Below, piece by piece: positions 54,884-64,000 of a stretch of 64,000 bases of DNA. Under the pieces are notes generated by a model, which did not search any database, was not told where the DNA came from, and saw only the letters and a list, made by a program, of their open reading frames with translations. The stretch spans positions 38,422,862 through 38,486,861 of the forward strand of contig CM049307.1 of NCBI GenBank assembly GCA_026874595.1, given 5' to 3'. This stretch comes from Sipunculus nudus (taxonomy: Eukaryota > Annelida > Sipuncula > Golfingiida > Sipunculidae). Every line of letters begins with the position of its first letter. Position 1 is the first letter of the stretch. The translations under genes were made by a program, and so were the position numbers.

Positions 54884-55025
54884 CAGGTAAGTGTGTAAAT
54901 TAAATAAATACCAGAGATCAAATATAGACAAGCAAAGATCAGGTAAGTGTGTAAATTAAAGAAACACCAGAATTCAAGTAAGGAAAAAAAAAGAACAGGT
55001 AAGTGTGTAAATTAAAGTAACACCA
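54884..55025 (+). repeat. 56-bp tandem repeat x3 carrying splice-donor consensus
   Basis: CAGGTAAGTGTGTAAATTAA occurs at 54884, 54940 and 54996, spaced 56 bp, with AAACACCAG-type linker sequence. Each copy contains a perfect CAG|GTAAGT donor. An acceptor-like CTCAACAG lies downstream at 55947-55954, ahead of the sulfotransferase start. One of these donors could end a 5'UTR exon of that gene (inference). Confidence 0.6.
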
Positions 55026-55164
55026 GACATTGTTTTTAATATTTAGTTTGTTTGTATAATTATGGCTTATCGGTTCAAGCTCGATTACGACATGACTATG
55101 AAAATATATACATATTGGTCTGTATCTACAATCAAATACCTTGAGAATATGCGGAAACATGCAC

Positions 55165-55167
<3 letters not shown>

Positions 55168-55203
<36 letters not shown>
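55168..55203. repeat. (AT)n microsatellite
   Basis: TA run followed by a short GTGTGTGAGAGA tail. Confidence 0.95.
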
Positions 55204-55204
<1 letters not shown>

Positions 55205-55954
55205 GTGTGTGTGTGAGAGAGACTGCACAAGCACAACAAAAGCTCTATATTATAATTGAATGATATGGCCGGTTTTGTTAAGAATTGCCAATGCCATGTT
55301 TAATGGAGGCATGACTGTGATAAGTACAGTTTATTATATTCATTGACTATGAAGAATTGCAGTTTTCCAACTAACCCATCACCCCGTCAGGCAGACGATC
55401 CCCAGTTAAACAAATATAGAATCATGTAGAGAGCCTTATCTAAAGCTAATCAGAATGGTGTTCTTTTTTGCGTATGATTATTAAAGACTCAAATGACTAA
55501 GCTCTATATCAAAACACTAATTATGAAATATAGGTGGCGCCACTTATATCAGATTCTGATGCGGTCTATATATCAGTTATAACGCATATATTAAAAAAAT
55601 ATCGGGAGATCTTGTATTGATCACTTGCTTTTTTACTACACAACTAACAGATGTTCAAATTTGCTAGCATAATGTCCATAGACAGACCATAATCGATGAT
55701 AAACACGTATTGTAACTTTTATTATAATCTCTGAACCATCATTTATATTAGCTGCATATTTTTGTGTCTGCCTCTGCGCGCATGTAAAAGAATAAATCAC
55801 TTAATGTGTGGAAATAAGTTTTAAATAAACAATGCAAGGACTAATTATTAAATCGACATTCAAAGATGGTTAATATATGTACATATTTATTTTTATATAT
55901 TTATATATATATAGATCTAAAATTAAGTCTTATTGTTTTTCTATATCTCAACAG

Positions 55955-56020
55955 ACTAAGAAGAAGAAAAAGAAGAAGTATTAGAAGAAGAAATAGAAGA
56001 AGATACGCCTAATTGCAGTG
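55955..56020 (+). other. Probable 5'UTR exon segment of the sulfotransferase
   Basis: Starts after TTTTTCTATATCTCAACAG, a good polypyrimidine/acceptor, and is a purine-rich AAGAAG tract up to the start codon. A second acceptor-like AG (ATTGCAG) lies at 56016-56017. This suggests an upstream non-coding exon. Confidence 0.45.
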
Positions 56021-57151
56021 ATGATGCGCTTGCTGCGGGCCACGTGGCTTCATCGTTTCTACGTAACCTTGGTTATTTTTGGGTTGGTATGGACCACCAT
56101 AACCATGTGGCACCTACATGAGGAGGAAGATAACTTCCTGACTATGAAGTCACAGTATTTCAGATGTGATGATCTGGAGTGCCAAAAGCCTAAGTTTTTA
56201 AACAGCTCTGTCATTCTCCTGAGCACGTATAGGTCAGGGTCTTCTTTCGTTGGAGAGTTCCTTAAACAAAACCCAGACTTTTATTATTTATTCGAACCTT
56301 TGAAGATGTTGACCCTTGACCCCGAAGGTTACAAATACGTACAGAAAGAGGGCCGAAAACTGATAGAAAATGTTTTACAATGCAACTTCCGGCACATATT
56401 TTCTACAGCTTGGAAGTTTTACTCCAGCAGTGCTTCTGAACTTATAAAATTATGGGAGAAAAGAAGTTATTGTGATAAACTTGTAAATCGTGCCTGCTTC
56501 CCAATGACTGTGGCTGATTTTGAGATTATGTGTAGAAAACGGAAATACGTGGCTGTTAAGGAAATAACGCTGTTCTCTCTGAAACCACTTATACCTATCC
56601 TTCGTAATGGAGCCAAGTTTATTCACTTGGTAAGAGATCCTCGCGGGGTTGTTAGCTCTGTTAAAGCAGTTGACAGCACGAAAGGTATGTCGACAAATGT
56701 TGAAGCATTCACTAAATCCCTGTGTGTTCGAATCCGTGAACAAATGCGCGTCGTAAATACACACATAATTAACAAATTCCAGGGGTATAAATTGATGAGG
56801 TATGAAGATTTTGCAATACACCCGAGGGCCACATCTAGAAAACTCTACTCCTTCCTTAACCTGACTATCCCGGGTCAAGTACGGCGCTGGATTCGGCGGT
56901 CAACGCTGGCAGAATCTTATTTACTTGACCAAGACTCAAAGCCTCTTAAATTCGCGTATTCCACAAAAAGAGATTCTCGCGAGACTGCAATATCATGGCG
57001 GGTAAAGCTGAAGTGGGCGGAAGTTGACCGAATTCAGACTGATTGTTCCGACATTTTAGACATGCTCGGTTATGTCACTTTGTCAAATGAGAGTGAAATG
57101 CGGGACTTACACATCTCAACTGTCCGAGATCTCAGCCAAGTTTATAACTGA
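56021..57151 (+). CDS. Carbohydrate sulfotransferase (Gal/GlcNAc 6-O type), single coding exon, 376 aa
   Basis: Function (family): transfers sulfate from PAPS to the 6-position of galactose or N-acetylglucosamine on glycans in the Golgi. Seen: short cytosolic N-terminus, one membrane anchor at about 13-30 (type II), then the lumenal domain. The 5'-phosphosulfate loop is TYRSGSSF at 69-76, followed by FLKQNPDFYYLFEPLK. The 3'-phosphate site is LVRDPRGVVSS at 203-213. The C-terminal W..KLKW..V..IQ..C....DMLGY pattern is typical. N-glycosylation sequons include NSS (61), NLT and NES. The length fits the CHST1-7 group. I start at ATG 56021; an adjacent second ATG follows, and the GTG before them is not needed. 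No introns interrupt the coding part. The exact acceptor sugar cannot be assigned. Confidence 0.93.
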   Translation: MMRLLRATWLHRFYVTLVIFGLVWTTITMWHLHEEEDNFLTMKSQYFRCDDLECQKPKFLNSSVILLSTYRSGSSFVGEFLKQNPDFYYLFEPLKMLTLDPEGYKYVQKEGRKLIENVLQCNFRHIFSTAWKFYSSSASELIKLWEKRSYCDKLVNRACFPMTVADFEIMCRKRKYVAVKEITLFSLKPLIPILRNGAKFIHLVRDPRGVVSSVKAVDSTKGMSTNVEAFTKSLCVRIREQMRVVNTHIINKFQGYKLMRYEDFAIHPRATSRKLYSFLNLTIPGQVRRWIRRSTLAESYLLDQDSKPLKFAYSTKRDSRETAISWRVKLKWAEVDRIQTDCSDILDMLGYVTLSNESEMRDLHISTVRDLSQVYN

Positions 57152-57182
57152 ACCATAACCGTTTATCTGCGAGTGGAGCCAA

Positions 57183-57188
57183 AATAAA
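57183..57188 (+). terminator. Polyadenylation signal AATAAA
   Basis: AATAAA lies about 32 bases after the sulfotransferase stop, which would give a very short 3'UTR. Other signals further on could also be used. Confidence 0.45.
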
Positions 57189-57414
57189 TTCTTCCAACCG
57201 TCCTTTGGTATTATAAATGATCATTAAACAAATCATTAATTACCATTGATGAACCATATATTCAACAACTGAAAATTTTATGTTAATTACATAGCTTGAT
57301 AGCCTGATACGAAGTAAATATTAACTTTATAAAGGACCTCTTTCACTTAAATTCTAAATGTGATAAATATCTTAAATCAGATTCTAGTATTATTTTCAGT
57401 AAAATACGATGTTT

Positions 57415-58330
57415 CTTAAAGCCACTATCCACCTACCTTTTCTGTACAATTACGCGATTTCTGGCTTAATCTGCGGACATACTAATTAATTCTAAATATT
57501 TCCTGTTCATACACGTTATAATAACGCCTCTGTGTTGAATGTATGAGCTAGTTTATATAAAAGCTGTTAGTAAACACTGTACATAAGCCAATGTTGATCG
57601 ACAAACAGAAAAAAAAAAACTGCGTAACTTTAGGTGGTTGGCTGTATCAGGGGCGTCAATATAGGGGGGGGGGGATGGGGGGTATATATACCCCCCACTT
57701 TTTGGCAAGGGGGGATGGCCAATGTAATCACCCCCCCCACTTTTCAGAGAATAATATTATAATATTGCAAATGAATTATATTAATTAATAGAATAAAAGA
57801 CTTTGGATCCATTTACTAAAAAATGTTATATCTAAACCTTGCTTTCAATTACAAAAAAACTTATTTTCTATTAAAATATAATTATTTGAAATATTATTTA
57901 GTGTATACATAATCATATATATATACATTTATATATACATAAATTTAATATATATATATATAGTTGAATATGTCACTCAGAGATGCTGAAAAAGGTATAT
58001 GTGTGTGTGTATATATAAATATACAAAGTCATCCCCCTCACCCTGGAAGAAAAATTGACGCCACTGGGCTGTATGGATGTTGAATGGTCACTAGCTTCTA
58101 AATGAGTTTTGTTAATTTCTGGTACTTCTGACTCGCTCCCAGATGTCATTGTTGAATGCATGTGTGTGAATATATTTTGGCAGGCCACTCACATTATATA
58201 AGCACGTGCACGAAAAAACTGACAGCCTGCACATGTGTGCGGCAGGATCCGCCTTTTCTGGCATATTCGTATAATAGATTTCAAGAGTTTAACTTCAGTT
58301 TATAAACGTCAGATAATAGAGTAGGCCCTA
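57415..58330. repeat. Dispersed repeat, copy B, split by a hAT MITE
   Basis: Aligns in order with 53340-53830: GCGATTTCTGGCT, ATAATAACGCCTCTG, CCAATGTTGATCGACAAA, GTAACTTTAGGTGG, then (after the insertion) TCACTAGCTTCTA, CTCCCAGATG, ATATTTTGGCAGG, CAGCCTG and TTCAGTTTATAAACGTCA. The alignment is broken exactly at 57648-58066. Confidence 0.7.
57648..58066. mobile_element. hAT-type MITE, 419 bp, with perfect 8-bp target duplication
   Basis: Ends are CAGGGGCGTCAAT and ATTGACGCCACTG (inverted, one mismatch). GGCTGTAT occurs immediately outside both ends (57640-57647 and 58067-58074), the 8-bp duplication expected of hAT transposition. Subterminal poly-G/poly-C runs and an AT-rich centre with AT microsatellite (57915-58015) fill it. 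No transposase. The uninterrupted relative of the host repeat at 53340-53830 lacks the insertion. Confidence 0.88.
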
Positions 58331-58998
58331 TTAACACAACGGGGCCTTCCGTGTCGCAGAAGAGATACCTGGAGCATCAAAGACAGCCATCCAATCCGCT
58401 AACCTGACTGTGGGAACATGACAAAATCAATACATTTTAAAGGAGGGTTATTGAATTAACTGGAGATCGGTTTCTAAGACAAATGAGTACCCTCAAACAT
58501 TTTACCCAGAAAGCAAGGTAATTCTCAAGTGGCTTGTTAAAGCCACAGTGAGTTATTTTAAATGAAATTCTGTTTATAAATTTAAGCCATAAAATTGAAA
58601 AAAATAGTAATGCAAAACATGGTAATAAGCTATAGTTAACGATAATAGAGGAATCTATATTCCTTGTGAACGACAATGGAGGAATCTATGCCAAAAGCTA
58701 CTTTTTTTTATCTATTTGACTAAATGTTCTAGTGGTGCCAATTGTTAAGCCTTTTGCTCATTCAAAGAGAAGCAAGATGAAGTCAAATTCACACTTCTTT
58801 ATTCCTCCAACTTGCTACCTTCGGAATGTCAAAATATGAAATAAAAAGATATGACTATTTGAATAAACATAGATGAACATGTAATATCAGGTATAATAGT
58901 CCGTAAAGTGAAGAAACGGGTTACAAAATGCATACATTTGAACAATTATTGGACTTGTAACCACGCCCGAAGGAAAACTAAGATACATCAGTATCCGC
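58331..58998. other. Intergenic, no gene recognised
   Basis: Nothing supported; one 79-codon minus frame without resemblance to known families. Confidence 0.35.
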
Positions 58999-59041
58999 TG
59001 ACGTCATATAAACGGCGAGCATGGACACGTCGTGCTGAACA
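58999..59041 (+). promoter_or_regulatory. Candidate promoter: CRE palindrome abutting TATA box
   Basis: TGACGTCA at 58999-59006 is followed without a gap by TATAAACG at 59007. About 30 bases downstream is GAACAGTGAAG (59037-59047), a plausible initiator. A 67-codon plus frame follows (59035-59238, first codon not ATG) with no recognised domain. CRE-TATA pairs are typical of cAMP/CREB-responsive promoters; whether transcription occurs here is unknown. Confidence 0.35.
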
Positions 59042-59239
59042 GTGAAGTTCTTGTACAATTAGACTCTGTGCTGTCAGTCTGCATAGATAAATATCAAAAG
59101 ACACTTTCATACTTGCAAAAGTCTTGGAAAAAAAATTCGTCTCCGCCCTCATCAGACCGAACTTTTGGTCTCATCGCAGATTCCCATAGACGCTTATTAT
59201 GCACGAGGCGGCTAAGATTATTATTATATAAGAAGTAAA

Positions 59240-60018
59240 ACTCTTTCGATATTTATAATAAAATCACAGGACTAATTGACATTCCATTTCACGTTGTACA
59301 TACGATAACCCAAATACTTAAAAAAGTACAACTGGACCTTGGGTTAGTCCGCAATCGGTCACAACATCAACGGTCATATAGTTATTATGAAGAGAGATGG
59401 GGAAAATAATCCAAGACAGGGAACCGGATACTAGAAAAAATTCATCAATATCGTTCGTAGCTACTCCAGTAAGCTTACTCCTGCCAGGATTCAGCAACAT
59501 AATTACACAATACATATCACGATCAAACTTCCCTAGGTAAATGTGAACATTTTAATTTTAAATATGGACGGTCCAAATGATGTGAAGGCCCTAACGTCAA
59601 CAGGCCTCCATAAAGAAGCATTCACTTCTGTACAACGTTTTGCTTCAGGGCGATAATGCCGTTCCTGTTTCATTAAGATGTTCTTCTCACTTCCATAAAC
59701 TAGGATCACAAATCTAAATACAATTTTGGACCAATTAGGTGTGCATCCTAATACGTTAAAATGGGAAACTAAAATCAACTACAGCCGTGTAATGATATGA
59801 AAAATCTGAAACTATGCATAGTGTTTCAATGAGGAAAAGGTAACAGCCGTTAAAAGATAACAGTAACCTCTGAACCTGATGTATCATGCAGTATATTTCT
59901 AATGCAAAACAATAGATTAATCTCAAACAAATTCTCGGAGGAGTTAACAAATAAACGAGTTCCTTTGATGCGTGGAATCATTTAGACTGAAGCGACACCT
60001 AGAGGATCCAGCCTCAAT
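59240..60018. other. Intergenic, no gene recognised
   Basis: Short unsupported frames only. Confidence 0.35.
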
Positions 60019-60223
60019 CATAGTGCACACACAAAAGGCTGTCCTCAACCACAGTCGCTCGAATCCCTATTTGTGGTTGTGCTTTTATCGAGAAATGGAC
60101 AAAGCTGTGCACTATATATGAGTATATAGTAGTGCCTTACGTAGGATAGCATGTATCACTATAGAGGTGTAATTTGCACTGTTTCTTCCCATTTCCCCCT
60201 GTAATAGGGATTCGAGCGACTGT
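60019..60223. repeat. Nested inverted repeats with perfect 20-bp arms
   Basis: ACAGTCGCTCGAATCCCTAT (60051-60070) is perfectly complemented at 60204-60223. Within and around it, TAGTGCACA (60021) pairs with TGTGCACTA (about 60107) and AACCACA (60047) with TGTGGTT (about 60072). The arms resemble a tRNA B-box (GNTCGAATCC), but no A-box or cloverleaf is visible. Nature unknown; possibly a small foldback element. Confidence 0.65.
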
Positions 60224-60853
60224 GCCTCAACAGACTCAACGTATTCATTCGCCAGTCTGCTCAATGGCGAAAGATTAAACGTAGGATTAAGTAACACAAT
60301 TATCTGATCAGGCATTAATCTGCTCCGTCAAGGCACTGTGGAAGCATGACCATTAAACGCCTCACTGCAGCTGTCAAACCTGACCACTGCATTCAATCAT
60401 ATGACTTGAAATTGCTCTGTGACGTCATAGATTACGCAGATACATGTGCTGCAGTGTCGACCCCTCGACTGCCACCCCGGAAACACGTTCGCATATGGAA
60501 CAAATGCAAAAAAATCTGCTTAGCAGAGGCATATACTTGCTGAGTACGTTGATGGCTTCATGCGTCATCGTGGGGTAGTAAATTTTCTGCGTAACAAGAA
60601 CTATATTAATCGTATAATGTTATTGATAGTGATATGAATAACTGAAATACAACGAGTAAGCAGACTGCATGTGCGCTATGTGCGGTTAGTCTTGGAGATT
60701 GTAGTGCAATTAATTTCATAAGTGCTTGCATGCACTTTGGCAGTTTGGGGCATCGCATATTGCTTCAACATCCTGAGGCGGCAGACTACCTCACCGGCGT
60801 ACCAGCTTCCGGTCATTTGGAGTAGGAGAAGACGCCATGGCGACGGAGCATTG

Positions 60854-60906
60854 TGACGTCATGAGGATGGAGCATTTTGACATTATGAAGATGGATCATG
60901 ACGTCA
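60854..60906. promoter_or_regulatory. Two CRE palindromes within a short tandem repeat
   Basis: TGACGTCA at 60854-60861 and 60899-60906, in a roughly 21-bp repeat GGATGGAGCATTTTGACATT-type present about three times. It lies just beyond the stop codon of the minus-strand channel gene, so in its 3'UTR. A further copy is at 60420-60427. Confidence 0.4.
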
Positions 60907-60909
60907 TAA

Positions 60910-61409
60910 TTATACCTGCGTGGTATCACTTTTCGTGCTTTCGTTGGACTTCTTTCGCTGGACCTGAGGCTGTGCATTAATTGTAATAGTGTTTTTATTT
61001 TTGGTATAAATATTAATGCTCAGCTGTCGGACCTCCTCTTGTATGGACGCTAGCACTTTCAGAATAGAGCCCATAGCTTTCTGGCTCTCTGACATGCATT
61101 TACGTATGTGCTCCACATCGTCTCGCGTTTTCTCATCCTCCTTGTTGCTAGTTTGCACGTGCTGCAGCCTAACATCCAGAAGTTTTAGGCTCCGCTGGAT
61201 AGCATCCAGCTGCGGTATTGATAGAAGCTGGATTGACGCCGGTGAGTTACTGGATATGGAGGACCGCCTGGCGCGCCCCCTTGGGCGTATAGACATCCGG
61301 CGGCGCAGTCCACGTGGCGTCCCGTCCCCGACTTGTGAAGACGGAGGAGGTGGCGGCGCCAAACGGTCCTGAGACTCAAACTGTGGATAAGGCGGTGCTT
61401 CGTCGCTGT
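60910..61409 (-). CDS. TRPC-like channel, last coding exon (C-terminal tail, 165 aa)
   Basis: Acceptor TCAAATTACAG precedes the exon; phase 1 matches the previous exon. It encodes an acidic start (DSDEAPPYPQFE), a proline run, a basic Arg/Ser-rich segment (RRRMSIRPRGRARRSSISS) with likely phosphorylation sites, and a long amphipathic stretch (about 65 residues from QLLSIPQLDAIQ) that looks like a coiled coil. It ends in a basic tail and TTQV-stop. T-x-V at the C-terminus is a class I PDZ ligand, as in TRPC4/5, which end in TTRL. The frame has no ATG start of its own because it is an internal-to-3' exon. Confidence 0.75.
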
Positions 61410-62024
61410 CTGTAATTTGAGCAAATTGATTGTATGTATCAATTTATATGATAATAGCTTATGAGAATCATGAGAAAAATCGCTGAAGTTACGTTTGCAT
61501 CGGTCATATTTTAATAACGTTCACATAAAAACTGCATGTCTTCAGGAATTTTAATTAAATATATGCTGTTTTGAGTTTGTTCAAACTTTTTAAATAAAAA
61601 AGAATTAACTAAGAAAATATAATTTAAAATCTGGTGAACGGAATGACGTCTGTAAAAATAAACTTTATTTATACACGCCAAGTTTGGAAACACTTAATAA
61701 TTTATCGTTGGAATCTGGATATTTTATACGGTTAACTGAAATTCTCCTTTTGTTACTAATGATAGATTCGACCTTTTCGGGCAAACAAACAAATGGCGCT
61801 CCTGTCCTCACGTCTCACTAATACATAGACGGTTTGACTTTAAATTTATATACATTTTTGCAGACCCCTGTATCTTGGTCACCACTTCAGCTCATTCTAA
61901 GTGCTGTTGTTATACATGATATCAGTTCTGATACTGTTTGTCCAAAAACGTGCTTCTCGGCATTTGCTTTTCCGACAAATCCTATTTATAGGTTGAAGAT
62001 ACACACGTGCAGACATACGCTTAC
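61410..62024 (-). other. Intron of the TRPC-like gene
   Basis: 615-bp intron between exons 61409 and 62025, with minus-strand donor G|GTAAGC and acceptor ACAG. No other feature is seen in it. Confidence 0.6.
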
Positions 62025-62120
62025 CTGCATAGATAGGTTCCTTATCAGAGGCTGATTTATAGGGTTCTGTTGTAGCCCCTGCTAATATATCATCCGCTCT
62101 GATGTTGACACTGTCTTTGC
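62025..62120 (-). CDS. TRPC-like channel, penultimate exon (32 aa)
   Basis: 96-bp exon encoding KDSVNIRADDILAGATTEPY and SASDKEPIYA. Acceptor is a T-run plus AG; donor is CAG|GTAAGC. Phase 1 at both ends, so it is a symmetric cassette exon that could be skipped without changing frame. It links the region after the channel pore domain to the coiled coil. I know of no function for this segment. Confidence 0.7.
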
Positions 62121-63636
62121 CTAAAAAAAAAAGAAATACAAAACTTAAATTACATATGATATGTTTACCTTCTAGAATGCTGCTATATTGCTGTTTTCTT
62201 TCTAACAAGATAAAATATTTATAGTACGACTGTGAAATGCATGGCATATATCTGTCTATATGCACGCTTCCTGTTACGTTTCAGATGCCAAGTTATATTT
62301 TCAGGTACAGAAAGCATTAGTACAACACATTTAATACAAAGGATGCACACTGTCTCGCACTCGATTTATTTTCTCCGAATTAGATTGTGTAAGTTTCTGT
62401 CTGTCACTCTCTCAAAGTAGTAAAATCAGGCTTGTGAATGTATTTATATATTAGTAGATTTTAGCATACTGACCTGGTTTTCTCTTAATAGCTTAATGAC
62501 AATCAGTGTTAGAGACATGTGACTGATGTTCTATGACTAATTGATTGAATTAGTATTCTACGAAGCAGAAGGTCTTGGTGCTAACCACAAGACCTGCACA
62601 GTAGCACCTCAGAGGTCAACGTGACACGATGCGTGTTAGTAAACAGATGGAAAACCACGCAGTTTACACAGATAACAGGCGCATGCGCACCGCCACCGGA
62701 TATCCGCTGGAGACGCGCATGCGGCCTGAAGTGACACACGTGATGCAACAGATATCCAGCCTGCCCAAGACTCGAAACACGAGGATGAATCTGCTGGGCT
62801 AAACACACCCCGTCAATAAAAAAATCACGAAACATAAAGGCCTTGTTAACAAGGCTTTGCGTCCACTGAAGCTGAGCTAACACGAAGGGTCTCCTAACCA
62901 TTAGACCTGGGGCTAATAGAAAGGCGGCCCTGTAGACTAGAAGCATGCGTTGGCAGACAAAAATACCTGTAGTTGGCAAAGCGAGGTAAACATCACCTGT
63001 TCCGATGCAGAATAACATTGGTTATGATATAAAAGTTTACACCACTGTTTCAACGACATTTCCGACATCATTAGTGTTAGTAAATTCCAAAGCACAACTG
63101 ATATTGGATAACCAATATCAATATGAATATTAAAGAAAGCATGTGCAAAGAGCAAACAACACACTCAATCAATATTAAACATTAACTGTAAATACGCATT
63201 TCAAGAATAAAATATAACACTTAAGCAACTCAAATGGTTAATTTCAAGGCCAGATTGAATGCCCATTCCTTGAAGAGTTATTTCATGAATATGATATTTA
63301 CTGTATCTGTAGGGCACGTGGGCGTATAGGTCCACTAACTGGATTATTTAATGATAACATGTTTACCGAGATAATCTTTACATTCCATATATATTTTATA
63401 AAGTTTAATATACTCAACACGAGGGAGACACCGGAGCTAAGGAAATATGTATACAAATGTCCCCATTGGCAGGCATTTACACTTGAAAGCACTGAAAACT
63501 TATTTCGGCGAGATCATAATACATATCGAATAATACTTTATGAAGGTATCGTTAATTCTCGAGATATATTTAGGTGCAATATATGATTATTTGGGTTTAA
63601 ATTTTCCATGGGTGTAACAGAAATTATTGTCCTCAC
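62121..63636 (-). other. Intron of the TRPC-like gene with GC-rich island
   Basis: 1516-bp intron. A GC-richer part at 62580-62960 is open for 145 codons on the minus strand without recognised domain. It holds GCGCATGCGC at 62679-62688 and a second GCGCATGCGG at about 62714, which resemble NRF-1 sites. Confidence 0.45.
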
Positions 63637-63760
63637 CATCCTCTTGTTTCTGTCGCTCAAGCTTGAAGAGATACCTTCTGACCAGGCGCTGTAGAATGTC
63701 TATGTACGATGTCTCCGGCGTCTCGATGTTAAGGCTCTGACAAACGTTTTCGCGTCTTTT
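63637..63760 (-). CDS. TRPC-like channel, exon after the pore region (41 aa)
   Basis: 124-bp exon with acceptor TTTCTTTTCAG and donor GATG|GTGAGG (phase 1). Encodes KRRENVCQSLNIETPETSYI then DILQRLVRRYLFKLERQKQED. The Y-x-x-I-x-x-x-LV-x-RYL pattern matches the conserved segment that follows the TRP box in TRPC channels (for example LV-x-RYL in TRPC3/6 and TRP-gamma). TRPC channels are plasma-membrane Ca2+-permeable cation channels gated by receptor/phospholipase C signalling. The membrane part lies beyond base 64000, so the gene is only partly seen. Family call is by motif only; another TRP subfamily is possible. Confidence 0.62.
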
Positions 63761-63837
63761 CTGAAAAGAAATTCAAAAAGACATTTTTTACAATTTGACG
63801 CTCATCAAATGTAAATCTAAAAATTTTTTTTATATCC

Positions 63838-63838
<1 letters not shown>

Positions 63839-63901
<63 letters not shown>
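63839..63901. repeat. (AT)n microsatellite
   Basis: About 60 bases of TA repeats in the intron upstream of the last visible TRPC-like exon. A poly-C run is at 63953-63961. Nothing else is seen to the window end. Confidence 0.95.
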
Positions 63902-63907
<6 letters not shown>

Positions 63908-64000
63908 TTTTCCAAACGCCTGGCTAAAAGAGGGTCATTTAGCACGCGCTGCCCCCCCCCCTCACGTGGCTAATGTTTATGTTCTACTGCCATAACGAGC

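Noticed and set aside
56450-56878. Minus-strand 142-codon frame
   Set aside because: It is a shadow of the sulfotransferase coding sequence on the plus strand.
60051-60070. tRNA gene suggested by the B-box-like word
   Set aside because: No A-box, no cloverleaf pairing and no poly-T terminator at the right spacing on either strand.

Overview
This 64 kb window is AT-rich, intron-bearing, repeat-dense eukaryotic DNA. The best guess is a lophotrochozoan, probably a bivalve mollusc. The evidence is a sigma-class glutathione S-transferase split by four GT-AG introns, a single-exon Golgi carbohydrate sulfotransferase, the 3' exons of a TRP-type channel, and many short inverted-repeat elements and minisatellites. 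The species call is inference only. Most open reading frames in the window are not genes: they come from minisatellites whose repeat units lack stop codons, or from AT/CT microsatellites.

Region by region: 0-42 kb holds no gene I can recognise. It contains (i) a hAT-type MITE beside a CT/AT microsatellite (0.7-1.3 kb); (ii) tandem arrays of 34 bp (3.7-4.7 kb), about 330 bp (5.5-6.9 kb), 32 bp (9.3-10.6 kb) and 48 bp (24.1-26.5 kb), the 32- and 48-bp arrays showing higher-order duplication; (iii) AT satellites (14.7-18.1 kb, 23 kb); (iv) further MITEs (17.0, 26.6, 36.5 kb), a long hairpin element (27.3-28.1 kb) and a 2 kb element with minisatellite-bearing inverted ends (38.9-41.0 kb); (v) a few GC-richer islands and TATA-like sites that may mark unseen promoters.

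42.5-47.0 kb: a complete plus-strand sigma GST gene (5 coding exons, 205 aa) with a MITE in its fourth intron. 48.7-54.0 kb: two more terminal-inverted-repeat elements, one flanked by TTAA. 56.0-57.2 kb: an intact plus-strand carbohydrate sulfotransferase (376 aa) with an AATAAA just after its stop. 57.4-58.3 kb: an old dispersed repeat split by a 419-bp hAT MITE with a perfect 8-bp target duplication; an uninterrupted relative lies at 53.3-53.8 kb. 58.9-60.9 kb: four full CRE palindromes, one touching a TATA box, and a perfect 20-bp inverted repeat. 60.9-64.0 kb: three minus-strand exons, all joined in phase 1, of what looks like the C-terminus of a TRPC-type cation channel ending in a class I PDZ ligand; its 5' part lies beyond the window.

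The three genes belong to unrelated pathways (detoxification/eicosanoid, glycan sulfation, cation signalling) and nothing suggests they work together. I found no defence system, CRISPR array, viral gene or intact transposase. The most informative signals are the nested, dateable mobile elements and the higher-order minisatellites.
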